Below the pieces are notes generated by a model. It was given only the letters and a program-made list of their open reading frames with translations. It searched no databases and had not been told where the DNA came from. A stretch of DNA of 64,000 bases, taken from Phycisphaerales bacterium (lineage in GTDB: Bacteria > Planctomycetota > Phycisphaerae > Phycisphaerales > UBA1924). Position numbers and translations under genes: made by a program. This document shows positions 42,763 to 52,521 of the stretch, one piece after another; position 1 is the stretch's first letter, and each line of letters opens with the position of its first letter. The stretch covers positions 95,016 through 159,015 of the forward strand of contig CAJPFG010000026.1 of the NCBI GenBank assembly GCA_905339235.1. The letters run 5' to 3'.

Positions 42763-44778
42763 TCAGCAGTTCAGCGTCAGGAACTCCGAGAACTCCACGT
42801 CGAAGCCGTTCTCGGCCCCGTCGTTGTTCAGGTCGGCGCTCTGGAGGCAGAAGTTCGAGAAGTCGCCGTTCACGGCCTGCTCCGTCACTTCAACGTCGAA
42901 GCCGTTGAGCGAGCCGTCGCAGTTCGTGTCGGCCAGTTCGCACGGGATCAGCGACGGGCAGTCAAGCCAGTTGACGAAGACCGACGTGGTGATGGTGTAG
43001 CCGTTGCTGAGGTTGCGGCCGCGAAGGTGGAAGCGCCCGTCCGTCGCGGCATTCGGAGCGACGTCTCCCTGAGGCCCGCCGCCGTTGTAGGTAAGGCCGA
43101 TGAAGTACTGCCCGGCGGGCAGGCTGTTGTCGAAGACCACGTTCGCGACGCCCGCCGCGCTCTGGGCCGTGCCGACCAGGTTGCCCACCGAGTTGAAGAT
43201 GTACATGCCGAAGGTGGCGGTGAACGCGCCATCCTGGCTGTTGAACGTCACGCTGTTGCCGACGTTGGAATCGGCGTCGCGGCACAGATTGATGCTGTAC
43301 CAGAGCGGAACTCCGCCGGCCATCGCCGTCGGAGCGGACTGCGCACCGGGCGCGACCGGCGGATCTTCGAACGCGCCACCCACAAGAACGGTGCTCTCCG
43401 GCTGAGCCGCGGCCGGAGGCGCCGTCAGGTTCGTGGCGTTGGTCTGGATGCGGACCACCGCCGTGCCGCCCGCGCCAGTACCCGACGCGGTGAAGCCGCC
43501 GCCGAACGCCGGCGGGCCGCCGTCGGAGGGAACCACGAACAGGTAGTACTGCCCGGCCGACAGGCCCAGCGCACCCGTGCTCGCGTCATAGTGCCGGCCG
43601 TCGTACTGCAGGCCGTTGAGGCCTGCCGCCGCGAGGCGACCGATGCCGAAGGAGAGTTGCGAGTTGCTCCCGAGAATGCCCGTGCCGCCGCCGTCATCGC
43701 TGGCGATCAGTGTTCCGCCCGCGCTGAACACGGCGATGGCAAATGCGTTGTTGGAGCCTTCGGTATCGATGTTGAGATACCCATAGTTCGCGTCGATGGC
43801 ATCCTGCGTGATCGTGAAGCAGTACTTCTTGATCCCATTCGTGCCGATCGACTCGGTGTCGGACGCGAACGCGTTGTCCGCGCCGAGGCTGAAGTTCTCG
43901 GCCTCGGTGCCGCAGACCGGGGGCGGCACGGTCACGTCGCCGTAGAACGCCCACAGGCCCGTCAGCGGGCGGTTGTTGGTCTGCCCGGCCGCCGGGCCGA
44001 ACTGGTAGCGCGTGCGCTCGAGCGTTCCCGAGCCCGGGGCCGCCGCGCCGGCATACACGCCGTCGCCATTGCGGTCGTAGCCCATGTCGTTCGAGCCCGT
44101 GCCCTGCTGGTAGCAGGGGTTGACCGCGTCCCCCGAGGTGGTTCCGCCCCAGAGGCGGTAGTTGTCGTCCGCCGGAAGCAGCGGCTGTCCGGTCGAACCG
44201 TTGATGATCACCGCGTCCAGCCAGTAGTTGCCGGCGGGCAGGTCCGCCGCCGGCGGGATCACATCCCAGCCCACGCCGTAGCCCGACCCGGTGCGGGGCA
44301 GGCCCTGCGGGTACTCGAGCACCAGCGTGAGGGCCGGCGTCGCGGACGCGTCGATCATCGAAGTCCCCACGCCCGTGAACCCGTCCAGGCTCACCGAGGA
44401 CTGCTCGTAGAACCGCAGTTCGATCGTCGAGCCGGGAATGTCCGCGAAGCCCGCCGTGCCGTACCCGATGCCGTCGATGCCGTCGATCATGTGCACCGCC
44501 GTCGCGGCCCACGGACCGGGCGCCCAGTTGATCGACATGAGGTGGCGGTGATGGAACGCCCCCAGACTTGAGCCCGCCGCGTTGACTCCGCCGAAGAGGC
44601 CGTTGTTCCATACACGCTCCGATACGCGCTCGGAGTAACCGGCGGGCGAGATCGCCCCGCCAGGTCCGACCTTGAATCGTTCCGCACCAAGCGGTTCGGA
44701 GTTAACCGTCACCTGATTCTGCGCAATCACGGTCGCGCAGCAGCCCGCAAGGATCGCTAGCGCAAGACACTTCTTCAT
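42763..44778 (-). CDS. Secreted GC-type dockerin protein 2
   Basis: 671 residues, paralogue of the proteins on both sides. The signal peptide is MKKCLALAILAGCCATVIA. Two prepeptidase-like modules are visible: KYCFTITQDAIDANYGYLNIDTEGSNNAFAIAVF and, later, SINLCRDADSNVGNSVTF with LPAGQYFIGLTYNGG. The last 68 residues, including TNCDGSLNGFD and DLNNDGAENGFD, are identical to those of dockerin protein 1. The role of the family is unknown; the dockerin module suggests attachment to a partner outside the cell. AGGAGTATTTGCG precedes the ATG. Confidence 0.85.
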   Translation of the reverse strand: MKKCLALAILAGCCATVIAQNQVTVNSEPLGAERFKVGPGGAISPAGYSERVSERVWNNGLFGGVNAAGSSLGAFHHRHLMSINWAPGPWAATAVHMIDGIDGIGYGTAGFADIPGSTIELRFYEQSSVSLDGFTGVGTSMIDASATPALTLVLEYPQGLPRTGSGYGVGWDVIPPAADLPAGNYWLDAVIINGSTGQPLLPADDNYRLWGGTTSGDAVNPCYQQGTGSNDMGYDRNGDGVYAGAAAPGSGTLERTRYQFGPAAGQTNNRPLTGLWAFYGDVTVPPPVCGTEAENFSLGADNAFASDTESIGTNGIKKYCFTITQDAIDANYGYLNIDTEGSNNAFAIAVFSAGGTLIASDDGGGTGILGSNSQLSFGIGRLAAAGLNGLQYDGRHYDASTGALGLSAGQYYLFVVPSDGGPPAFGGGFTASGTGAGGTAVVRIQTNATNLTAPPAAAQPESTVLVGGAFEDPPVAPGAQSAPTAMAGGVPLWYSINLCRDADSNVGNSVTFNSQDGAFTATFGMYIFNSVGNLVGTAQSAAGVANVVFDNSLPAGQYFIGLTYNGGGPQGDVAPNAATDGRFHLRGRNLSNGYTITTSVFVNWLDCPSLIPCELADTNCDGSLNGFDVEVTEQAVNGDFSNFCLQSADLNNDGAENGFDVEFSEFLTLNC

Positions 44779-44800
44779 CGCAAATACTCCTCAGATTGTC

Positions 44801-44850
44801 AGGGCCGGTTAGCGCCCACACTCCCATACACACTCGCTCGAACGTCGAGA
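44801..44850 (-). other. Leader block conserved between dockerin genes 1 and 2
   Basis: Upstream of the gene starting at 44778, the leader contains GGGCCGGTT, CCCACACTCCCATACACACTC and ACGTCGAGAC, matching the leader of dockerin gene 1 in order and spacing. The similarity may be a remnant of duplication or a shared regulatory element. Confidence 0.45.
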
Positions 44851-44904
44851 CGACCCGGTTTGCAGATCTCCCCCACTCGGGACGGAGTCACGCAGACAGC
44901 GGGT

Positions 44905-44934
44905 AATGTACGTTGAACTCGCCAAATAACGCAA
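44905..44934 (-). promoter_or_regulatory. Promoter of dockerin gene 2
   Basis: On the minus strand TTGCGT (44934-44929) and TACATT (44910-44905), with an 18-base spacer; the same -10 hexamer as dockerin gene 1. Confidence 0.5.
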
Positions 44935-44970
44935 TACCGAATCGTTTGCGAACGAGCGTGCCAGGCGCGC

Positions 44971-45004
44971 AAAAACCCCCGGGGTTTGCAGCCCCGAGGG
45001 TTTT
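44971..45004 (-). terminator. Intrinsic terminator of the third dockerin gene
   Basis: A 12-bp stem with one G-U pair (AAACCCTCGGGG and CCCCGGGGGTTT on the minus strand) followed by a T-run. It stands 24 bases past the stop at 45029. Confidence 0.88.
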
Positions 45005-45028
45005 CCATTGCAGATTATCTCTCGCCGA

Positions 45029-47038
45029 TCAGCAGTTCAACGTCAGGAACTCGGAGTACTCAACGTCAAAGCCGTTTTCGGCGCCGTCATTGTTCAGATC
45101 CGCCGACGGCAGGCAGAAGTTGGAGAAGTCTCCGTTCACCGCTTGCTCGGTGGCTTCCACGTCGAAGCCGTTCAGGCTGCCGTCGCAGTTCGTATCCGCC
45201 AGTTCACAGGGAACGCCCGCCGGGCAGTCGCCCCATGGAACCAGCACGAGGATCTGCAGGGTGTAGCCGCCGTCGTTCACGCGAGGACGGACGTGCCAAC
45301 GACCGTCGGAAGCGGAGTTGGGCGCGATGTCGGTATCGCTTCCGGAGTAATCAAACGTCGTGCAGATGTAGTAGGTGCCCGCAGGAAGGAACGGATCCGA
45401 TCCGCCGAAGTTCACCGTCGGAGAACTGGGCCGGCCGCCCTGCGCCGTGCCTCGGAGATTGCCCAGCGCATCGAACACGTACAGACGCTTGCCCGGGGGC
45501 TCGCCCGCCGGAGGGCTGATCACCATGAACTGCACCGGATTCCCCGCATCGGCGTCGCGGCAAAGTTGAACGTCGTACCAGAACACGCCGGGGCTATACA
45601 GCGCTTCCCCGGCGGTCTGCCCGCCCGGAGCGACGATCGGGTCCTCGAACGCGCCGCCGACGATTCGGGTGGCCGCGGGCGCGGCCGAGGGGTTAATGGC
45701 CCCGCCGCCGATGTTCGTGCGTGCTCGCAGAACGCTCGTACCGGCCGGACCGGAGCCGCTGGCGAAGAACCCGTCCGCGAACACCGCGCCGCCGGACGCC
45801 GACGCGACCGCCACGTAGTAGGTCCCGGCGAGCAGGCCGTCCGTGCCGGGAGACTGGCCTCGCTGCGTGGGGAAGTAGTTGATGCCGTCATAGTCCGCGC
45901 CGCCCTCGGACGCGCGCCGGCCCATGCCGAAGGTGAGGAGCGCGTTGCCCGCTCCGCCATTCTCATCGTCGTTGGCGACCATGATCCCGTTGGAATCAAA
46001 GACCGCCACGGCGACATCGGTCGTCGAGCCGTTGGTGTCGAAGTCGATGTACTTGTAGTTCGCGTCGTTCGCGCTGGAGGCCAGCGTGACGCAGTACCAC
46101 TTCACGCTGTTGGCGCCCAGGGCTTCCGAGTCCGAAACCCAGACATTGTCCGCGCCCGTCGAGAACGACTCGCACGAGGGCGTTCCCGCCACCACGATGT
46201 CGCCACGGACGGCGAACGAATAGGCGTACGTCGCGAATGGCGTGGCTCCGCCAAGGTCGGCGACAATCAACGAGCGGCGCTCGCCGGTGGCGTCGGCCGC
46301 CGCGTCCCCGATGAAAGTGCCGTCGTTGTCCGCATCGCGCCCGTAGTCCGGCAGGCTGAAGCCGGGAGCGGCCGGGTTCACCGAGTTGGCCGGAGTGTTG
46401 TCCACCGCGCCGCGGGCGCTGTTGTTGGAAAAGAACGTCGCCCCCGGTCCGGCGGTAGGCTGGGGAACGCCCGCGCCGTCGATCGCGACCACTTCAACCA
46501 CGATGCCGGCGATTGAGCCCGAGAGAGCAAGCGGGCCGCTGGGCAGCGAGTTGTTGATCTGCACGAATCCCTCGCCCGCGTAGTTGTAGAAGCCCCCGCC
46601 CGCCGGAAACTCCTCGACGCGCAGCGCCGTGGCGGATGGATTGATCATGCTCCCGCCCGGCGAGCCGAAGCCGGCGAAGTCCACGTCGGCCACGTCCCAG
46701 ATCGTCATCCGGAGCCGGAAGTCCTGCCCGAGATTGCTCCAGACGGAGAAGTCCACCGCATCAATCGTGCGCGAGGCCTGCGCAGCCCACGGTCCGGGTG
46801 CGAAGTTGAAGTCGTCCAGGATGTGCTTGCCGTTTGTCTCGGCCAGGAACCGGAATAGCCCCGTCCTGTTCGCATTCGTCCAGTTGTCTACCGGCATTCC
46901 CGCCGCGCGCTGGCCGTACGTCCCCGCGGACGCGTCCTGCACGTGCACCGGAATGCCACGAATATCTTCCGCCTGTCCCCAGGCCGTCGCCGTCAGCCCC
47001 GCCGACAGCGCCAGCACCATTCCTACGCGCAAACTCAT
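45029..47038 (-). CDS. Secreted GC-type dockerin protein 3
   Basis: 669 residues. The signal peptide is SLRVGMVLALSAGLTATAWG. The body shares the same order of modules as its two paralogues: a lectin-like N-terminal part (FLAETNGKHILDDFNFAPGPWAAQ), a module with KWYCVTLASSANDANYKYIDFDTNG and VAVFDSNGIMVANDDE, a second module with LPAGTYYICTTFDYSG, and the dockerin pair TNCDGSLNGFD and DLNNDGAENGFD. The ending differs from the others at a few positions (EATEQ, CLPSAD, VEYSEF). GAGGAGCGTCTC precedes the ATG at 47038. The promoter is 200 bases upstream. Confidence 0.85.
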   Translation of the reverse strand: MSLRVGMVLALSAGLTATAWGQAEDIRGIPVHVQDASAGTYGQRAAGMPVDNWTNANRTGLFRFLAETNGKHILDDFNFAPGPWAAQASRTIDAVDFSVWSNLGQDFRLRMTIWDVADVDFAGFGSPGGSMINPSATALRVEEFPAGGGFYNYAGEGFVQINNSLPSGPLALSGSIAGIVVEVVAIDGAGVPQPTAGPGATFFSNNSARGAVDNTPANSVNPAAPGFSLPDYGRDADNDGTFIGDAAADATGERRSLIVADLGGATPFATYAYSFAVRGDIVVAGTPSCESFSTGADNVWVSDSEALGANSVKWYCVTLASSANDANYKYIDFDTNGSTTDVAVAVFDSNGIMVANDDENGGAGNALLTFGMGRRASEGGADYDGINYFPTQRGQSPGTDGLLAGTYYVAVASASGGAVFADGFFASGSGPAGTSVLRARTNIGGGAINPSAAPAATRIVGGAFEDPIVAPGGQTAGEALYSPGVFWYDVQLCRDADAGNPVQFMVISPPAGEPPGKRLYVFDALGNLRGTAQGGRPSSPTVNFGGSDPFLPAGTYYICTTFDYSGSDTDIAPNSASDGRWHVRPRVNDGGYTLQILVLVPWGDCPAGVPCELADTNCDGSLNGFDVEATEQAVNGDFSNFCLPSADLNNDGAENGFDVEYSEFLTLNC

Positions 47039-47238
47039 GAGACGCTCCTCAATCTGGTGAGCCGCGGCCGCACGCGCGCCGAGACTCACACCCCTGTTCC
47101 AGATCCTCCGAGGATGTCACGCGGCCCGGCCTCGCCGAAGCCTCGTGCGTCACACGTCGCGCGTGCAGATGCGCCGCATGGATGAACACCCCTGAGCCGG
47201 GCTCACCGCCCCGAAAGACCCTTTGTCGCCGAACTTCG

Positions 47239-47266
47239 AGTCTACCGAGTTGCCGGACGCTCGCAA
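47239..47266 (-). promoter_or_regulatory. Promoter of dockerin gene 3
   Basis: On the minus strand TTGCGA (47266-47261) and TAGACT (47244-47239), 16 bases apart, leaving a leader of about 190 bases. Confidence 0.5.
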
Positions 47267-47519
47267 GCCATAACACCGGTCGCGCCGGCGAATTCAACGG
47301 AATACGCCGCGTCTCACGCGAGGTTCTCCGTGGTCCTGTGCGCAAACACACATCAGCGCCCATCTCTCGTGCTGATGCACGATCAACGCGCGGTCGCAGG
47401 TTCGTCGATCGGAGAATCCCTCGACGGACCCCACCCCTGTCAGGCTCTGACGAGCCGTGCTCACAGCCTACCGCGCGCGATGTCGGATGCAACCCGATTT
47501 TCAAACCCAGGGAGGCGCA
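47267..47519. other. Gap between dockerin gene 3 and carA
   Basis: I find no gene with plausible start signals and no strong hairpin. A five-bp stem with a GTCA loop near 47445 on the minus strand is too weak to call as the carA terminator. Confidence 0.4.
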
Positions 47520-48716
47520 CTATCGTCGCGATCGTCGCGAGGCCATCGACGCCACGAACTCGTCGAACAGGTACCCCGCGTCGTGCGGTCCCGGCGAGGC
47601 TTCGGGGTGGTACTGCACCGAAAAGACCGGCTTGGTCTTCATCCGAAACCCGGCCAACGTGTTGTCATTCAGATGGATATGCGTCGGCTCGCCGCCCGCG
47701 GCCCGGATCGACTCCGTCTCTACCGCGAATCCGTGATTCTGGCTCGTGATCTCGACTTTGCCCGTCGTCGTGTTCAGAATCGGCTGGTTCGCGCCGCGGT
47801 GGCCGAACTTCAGTTTGTACGTCTTCCCGCCCGCCGCCAACGCCAACAACTGATGCCCGAGACAGATTCCGAACGTGGGCATCACTTCCCCGTCCGGCCT
47901 GCCGATGATCTCGCGGAGCGTTCGAACAGTCGCCTCAACCGCGGCCGGGTCACCAGGGCCGTTGGAGATGAACAGCCCGTCAACCTCTCCCGACTTGTAC
48001 AACCGAAGGATCTCGTCCGCCGGCGTGTCGTGCGGAACCACCCTGACCTCGCAACCGCGATCCGCCAGATTGCGCAGGATGTTCGCCTTGGCGCCGCAGT
48101 CCAGCGTCAGCACGCGAAACAGGGCGCGGGAACCGGGGCTCGGCGAACCGCTCCACTCGCCAAGCGTTTCGGACCACGTGGACCCGCTCGTGCAACCTAC
48201 CCGCGGCACGAGATTCTGTCCCGCCATCGACGGCGCCTTCCGGGCCATCTCAACCAGTTGCTCGTCGGTCAGATCCGGCCGATCCGTCAGCACGCCGGGC
48301 ATCGCCCCCAGCGTGCGGAGTTTCTTCGTCAGCGCGCGCGTGTCAATCCCGCTGATCCCCAGCACGCCGTGCGCAGCCAGGTAGGTCGAAAGATCGCCGA
48401 CGGAACGATAGTTGGAGTGCAGCCGCGCCAACTCTCGCACAACAAACCCGGCGACCTGGACCTTTTTCGATTCCACATCATCGGCCGTCACGCCATAGTT
48501 CCCGATCAGCGGAAACGTCTGCGTCAGAATCTGCCCGGTGTACGAGGGGTCCGTCAGCGACTCCTGGTACCCGCACATGGCCGTGTTGAACACGACCTCG
48601 GCGACCGAGACGATGCCACGCCCGACGGCCCCAAAGGCGGTCCCCTGAAAAACCGTCCCGTCCGCAAGCGCTAATCTCGCGGCGGGACTCGACGATACGG
48701 TGTTCGTGGTGGTCAT
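47520..48716 (-). CDS. carA: Carbamoyl-phosphate synthase small subunit
   Basis: 398 residues. It releases ammonia from glutamine for the large subunit CarB, which makes carbamoyl phosphate for pyrimidines and arginine. The N-terminal domain (VVFNTAMCGYQESLTDPSYTGQI) and the class I glutamine amidotransferase domain are complete: nucleophile Cys in FGICLGHQ, His in YHPEASPGPHD, and SNGPGDP. carB is not in this window. The ATG at 48716 has a TATGCT box ten bases upstream and no ribosome site. It diverges from priA, with 22 bases between the starts. Confidence 0.97.
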   Translation of the reverse strand: MTTTNTVSSSPAARLALADGTVFQGTAFGAVGRGIVSVAEVVFNTAMCGYQESLTDPSYTGQILTQTFPLIGNYGVTADDVESKKVQVAGFVVRELARLHSNYRSVGDLSTYLAAHGVLGISGIDTRALTKKLRTLGAMPGVLTDRPDLTDEQLVEMARKAPSMAGQNLVPRVGCTSGSTWSETLGEWSGSPSPGSRALFRVLTLDCGAKANILRNLADRGCEVRVVPHDTPADEILRLYKSGEVDGLFISNGPGDPAAVEATVRTLREIIGRPDGEVMPTFGICLGHQLLALAAGGKTYKLKFGHRGANQPILNTTTGKVEITSQNHGFAVETESIRAAGGEPTHIHLNDNTLAGFRMKTKPVFSVQYHPEASPGPHDAGYLFDEFVASMASRRSRR

Positions 48717-48738
48717 CTAAAGCCGGAGCATAGCGCGC

Positions 48739-51078
48739 GTGTCGGAACTTTTGTTCCATCCAGACGACAATCTCCCCGCCGACGCGAAGTTCGCCAAGGT
48801 CGCCGTCGAGCGTTCCATCGACCGCATCGACGACGACGCCGCCTTCACCTACCGCGTCGTAGGCGAATCGCCCGCCGTCGGCGAGCGCGTCGAGGTGCCC
48901 CTCGGCCGCGCCGGAAAACGCACCGCCGGAATCGTCGTCCGCGTCGGCGGCAGCGAGTTGCTGGAAGGCTTCCCCGCCCACAAGGTCAAGCCCATCCACC
49001 AGTTGACCGGCGCCCGCCTCAGCCCCCACCTCGTCGATCTCGCCCGCTGGATCAGCGAGTACTACGTCTGCCCGTTGGGAATGGTCCTCGCCTCGATGAT
49101 GCCCGCCGCCGTGAAGCACCGCGTCGGCCGTCGCGCTGTCGAGATGATCGAAATTGCGCCGGCGTTCAAGGGGACGGCCGCGGAACTTCCAAAACTCAAG
49201 CCCGGGCCACAGCGGGCCTGGGAGGCCATCACATCGCACCCCGAGATCGAGTGGCCGATCCCGATCCGGGAACTCGCGGGAACGCTGGGCACCAAGTCGC
49301 TCAAGTCGATCCGGACCCTGGTGGCGGCGGGCCTGCTGGACAAAACCGACTCAACGGAAATCCGCGCGGCCACGCTTCCCGGAATGGTCGTCTCGGTCGA
49401 GGCCGACCGCGACGAAGGCCGCCTGGTCCTCACGCAGGAGCAGCAGGACGCGGTGCATGGAATCGACCGAAGCACCGATTTCGGCGTCCACCTCCTCCGC
49501 GGCGTGACCGGTTCGGGCAAGACCGAGGTATACCTCCGCCTGATCGACCGGGTGCTCGCCCGAAACGGCAGCGCCATCGTGCTGGTGCCCGAGATCGCCC
49601 TGACGCCTCAGACGGCGGGCCGGTTCACCCGGCGCTTCGGTCACGATCGCGTGGCCGTGCTCCATTCCGGAATGACCAGTTCGCAGCGTCACCGCGAGTG
49701 GTCGCGGGCCGCGTCGGGCGAAGCGCGGGTGGTCGTTGGCGCCCGCTCGGCAATCTTCGCCCCCGTCGAGAACCTCTCGCTGGTGGTCGTGGACGAGGAA
49801 CACGACACCTCGTACAAGCAGGACAGCCTGCCGCGGTACAACGCGCGCGATACCGCGATCAAGCGAGCGCAGTTGGTGGCCTGCCCCGTCGTGCTGGGCT
49901 CCGCCACGCCGTCGCTGGAATCTTGGCACAACGCGCGAACGGACAAGTTCCGACTCTGGGAACTCCGGGAGCGCGTGGCCGGCGCTTCGATGCCCCAGGT
50001 CCGAATCGTGCACCTCGCGGCCGAGCGCCGGGCTCGGGCGGCCCAGGGCGACACACGCCTGCACCTGCTCGGGCCGACCCTCGAAGCCGCGCTCGAGCAC
50101 ACGCTGCACGACGGTGGCCAGGCCATCCTGCTGCTGAACCGGCGGGGACTGGCGCAGTACGTCTGGTGCCGAAGCGCGGCCTGCGGCTTCGTCCTCTCCT
50201 GCGACCACTGCGATGCCGCCCTCGTCGTCCACCGCAACGCCGACGTACCCGCCGGTTCCATCGTGCGGTGCCACCACTGCGACGCCGCGCAGCGCGTCCC
50301 CGCCCTCTGCCCATCCTGCGGCTCCAAACTCGCGACGTTCGGCTGGGGCACCCAGCGCGCCGAGGAGGAACTCGCTTCCAAACTCGCCTCGATGGGGATC
50401 GTGCCCGGCGAGACGATGCTCCGGCTCGATTCCGACGAGATGAAATCGGCCAAGGACTTCTACGCCGCCCTGTCGCGCTTCGCCCGCGGCGATGTCCGGC
50501 TCCTCGTCGGAACGCAGATGCTCGCCAAGGGGCTGGACTATCCCAATGTCCGCCTGGTCGGAGTTATCGACGCCGATACCTCCCTGAACATCCCCGACTT
50601 CCGTTCGGCAGAGCGCACCTTTCAACTGGTAAGCCAGGTCGCGGGGCGCGCCGGCCGCGGCGAGAAGCCAGGCCTGGTCATCATCCAGACCATGAACCCC
50701 GAAGAACCCGCGATCGCCCTGGCCGCGCGCCATGACTTCGAGGCCTTCGCCGAACTGGAACTGGCCTGCCGCGCCCGCTCAGGCCTCCCGCCGATCACCC
50801 GTATGGCCCGCGTCGTCTGCCGCGACGAAGACTCACACGTCGCCCGCGACGCCGCGGGGGCTCTGGCCGAGCGCCTCGGCCGCGAGCCCCACGTCCGGGT
50901 TCGCGGCCCGATCGAGTGCACAATCTCGCGTGTCGCCGGGTTCTACCGCTTCGCCGTGGAGATCGTCGCGGACCGCGCCGGGCTCGTGCAGCGGGCCCTC
51001 CAGGCGGCGCGGGGCGACAAACTACTTAAAAGCGATGCCCACACGGCGGTGGATGTAGACCCCGTGGCCCTATTGTGA
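48739..51078 (+). CDS. priA: Primosomal helicase PriA
   Basis: 779 residues, slightly longer than E. coli PriA. It restarts stalled replication forks by loading the primosome. The N-terminal 3'-end-binding domain (about 1-120) is followed by the helicase: Walker A GVTGSGKTE at about 254-262, DEEH at about 352-355, GSATPSLESW, and the zinc-binding insert with eight or more Cys between about 477 and 528 (CRSAACGF, CDHCDAAL, CHHCDAAQ, CPSCGSK). Motifs V and VI are GTQMLAKGLDYPNV and QVAGRAGRG. The GTG start leaves almost no leader and shares a tiny divergent region with carA. Confidence 0.97.
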   Translation: MSELLFHPDDNLPADAKFAKVAVERSIDRIDDDAAFTYRVVGESPAVGERVEVPLGRAGKRTAGIVVRVGGSELLEGFPAHKVKPIHQLTGARLSPHLVDLARWISEYYVCPLGMVLASMMPAAVKHRVGRRAVEMIEIAPAFKGTAAELPKLKPGPQRAWEAITSHPEIEWPIPIRELAGTLGTKSLKSIRTLVAAGLLDKTDSTEIRAATLPGMVVSVEADRDEGRLVLTQEQQDAVHGIDRSTDFGVHLLRGVTGSGKTEVYLRLIDRVLARNGSAIVLVPEIALTPQTAGRFTRRFGHDRVAVLHSGMTSSQRHREWSRAASGEARVVVGARSAIFAPVENLSLVVVDEEHDTSYKQDSLPRYNARDTAIKRAQLVACPVVLGSATPSLESWHNARTDKFRLWELRERVAGASMPQVRIVHLAAERRARAAQGDTRLHLLGPTLEAALEHTLHDGGQAILLLNRRGLAQYVWCRSAACGFVLSCDHCDAALVVHRNADVPAGSIVRCHHCDAAQRVPALCPSCGSKLATFGWGTQRAEEELASKLASMGIVPGETMLRLDSDEMKSAKDFYAALSRFARGDVRLLVGTQMLAKGLDYPNVRLVGVIDADTSLNIPDFRSAERTFQLVSQVAGRAGRGEKPGLVIIQTMNPEEPAIALAARHDFEAFAELELACRARSGLPPITRMARVVCRDEDSHVARDAAGALAERLGREPHVRVRGPIECTISRVAGFYRFAVEIVADRAGLVQRALQAARGDKLLKSDAHTAVDVDPVALL

Positions 51079-51117
51079 CGCATCGCCACGGAACTCGCCG
51101 ATCTGGATTCGCGCCGC

Positions 51118-52521
51118 ATGAACGACCAGGACCTTCAAGGCCGCCGCGTCACCGTCATGGGCCTCGGCCGATTCGGCGGCGGGCTGGGAGTAACCCGTTT
51201 TCTCGCATCGCGCGGGGCCGGCGTGCTCGTCACCGACATCGAGCCGGCGGACAAACTCGCCGAACCGCTCGCGGCCCTCGAACCTCTGATCGGCAAGGGC
51301 GTCGTGACAACCCGATTGGGCGAGCACAACGTCAGCGACTTCACGACCTGCGACCTGGTGGTCGCGAACCCCGCGGTCCCCAAGCCGTGGGAAAACCGCT
51401 TCCTTCGCGCCGCCCACGCGGCCGGCGTCCCGATCACCACGGAGATTCGCCTCACCGTCGAGCGCCTGAACCGCGATCGCGTGATCGGCGTGACCGGCTC
51501 CGCCGGAAAAAGCACAACCAGCGCGATGATCGCCCACGCCCTCAACGCGGCCGGCCGAAAGACCCACCTCTCGGGCAACATCGGCGGCTCGCTGCTCGAA
51601 ACCGCTCACTCGATCAATCCCGCCGATTGGATCGTCCTCGAACTCTCCTCGTTCATGCTGTACTGGCTCGGCGATGGCATCGGGTATTCCGCCGCGCCAC
51701 CGTGGGCCCCGCACATCGCCGTCGTCACCAACATCGCGCCGAATCATCTCGACTGGCACCGCGATTTCGACGACTATCGCAACACCAAACTCTCGCTCTT
51801 CGCCCGCCAGCGCGGCCCGGGCCGCGACGCCGCCGTCTACGTCCGCTCGGGAGAACTCGCCCGGCTCGAACTCCAGTTCCCCGGCACAATGTGGCCGGTC
51901 TCCCCCACCAACGCCTCGCCCGATTCACGCTTCCTCGCCGAAATCCCCCCGCTCCGCATCCCCGGCGAGCACAATCGGCTCAACGCCCGGCTCGCAATGC
52001 ACGCCGCGGCGCTGACCGAAGGGATCGATCCGACATTCCTCGAACAGGGCCGGTTTCGCGAACTGTCGCGACGGGTCGCGGACGCCCTCGGCACGTTCCC
52101 CGGCCTCCCCCATCGCCTGGAGTTCGTCGGCGAAAAACAGGGCGTGCGTTTCTTCAACGACAGCAAGTCCACCACTCCCGACGCAACGCTTCTCGCCGTC
52201 AAGGCGTTTGACGACCCCGCGCGCGTGCATCTCATCGCGGGAGGCTACGACAAAAAGTCCGATCTCAGCGCCGTCGCCGCCCTGGCGCCGAATCTCGCGG
52301 GCCTCTACACGATCGGCACCACCGGCCCCGTCATCGCCGCCGCGGCGCACTCCCGCGCGACCGAATGCCACACTTTGCAGGCCGCCGTCCAGGCCGTCGG
52401 CCAACGAGCCAGGCCCGGCGACGCCGTGCTGCTAAGCCCGGGCTGCGCCTCGTGGGACCAGTTCACCAACTACGAGCAGCGCGGCGAGATGTTCAAGCGC
52501 CTCGCCCGGGAGTTCTCATGA
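51118..52521 (+). CDS. murD: UDP-N-acetylmuramoylalanine-D-glutamate ligase
   Basis: 467 residues. It adds D-Glu to UDP-MurNAc-L-Ala in the cytoplasmic phase of peptidoglycan synthesis. The substrate-binding Rossmann domain contains [13 protein letters not shown], the ATP-binding loop is [12 protein letters not shown] (from residue 124), then [18 protein letters not shown] and [15 protein letters not shown] of Mur ligases. The C-terminal domain has [14 protein letters not shown] and [17 protein letters not shown]. Its presence supports a peptidoglycan wall. The stop overlaps the ATG of the next lipoprotein gene (ATGA), so they are cotranscribed. Other mur/fts genes are absent nearby. Confidence 0.96.
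   Translation: MNDQDLQGRRVTVMGLGRFGGGLGVTRFLASRGAGVLVTDIEPADKLAEPLAALEPLIGKGVVTTRLGEHNVSDFTTCDLVVANPAVPKPWENRFLRAAHAAGVPITTEIRLTVERLNRDRVIGVTGSAGKSTTSAMIAHALNAAGRKTHLSGNIGGSLLETAHSINPADWIVLELSSFMLYWLGDGIGYSAAPPWAPHIAVVTNIAPNHLDWHRDFDDYRNTKLSLFARQRGPGRDAAVYVRSGELARLELQFPGTMWPVSPTNASPDSRFLAEIPPLRIPGEHNRLNARLAMHAAALTEGIDPTFLEQGRFRELSRRVADALGTFPGLPHRLEFVGEKQGVRFFNDSKSTTPDATLLAVKAFDDPARVHLIAGGYDKKSDLSAVAALAPNLAGLYTIGTTGPVIAAAAHSRATECHTLQAAVQAVGQRARPGDAVLLSPGCASWDQFTNYEQRGEMFKRLAREFS

Noticed and set aside
42742..44571. Plus-strand frame of about 600 codons opposite dockerin gene 2
   Set aside because: Same reasoning as for dockerin gene 1.
47440..47465. Small hairpin after carA
   Set aside because: A five-bp stem with no U-tract on the minus strand does not support a terminator.
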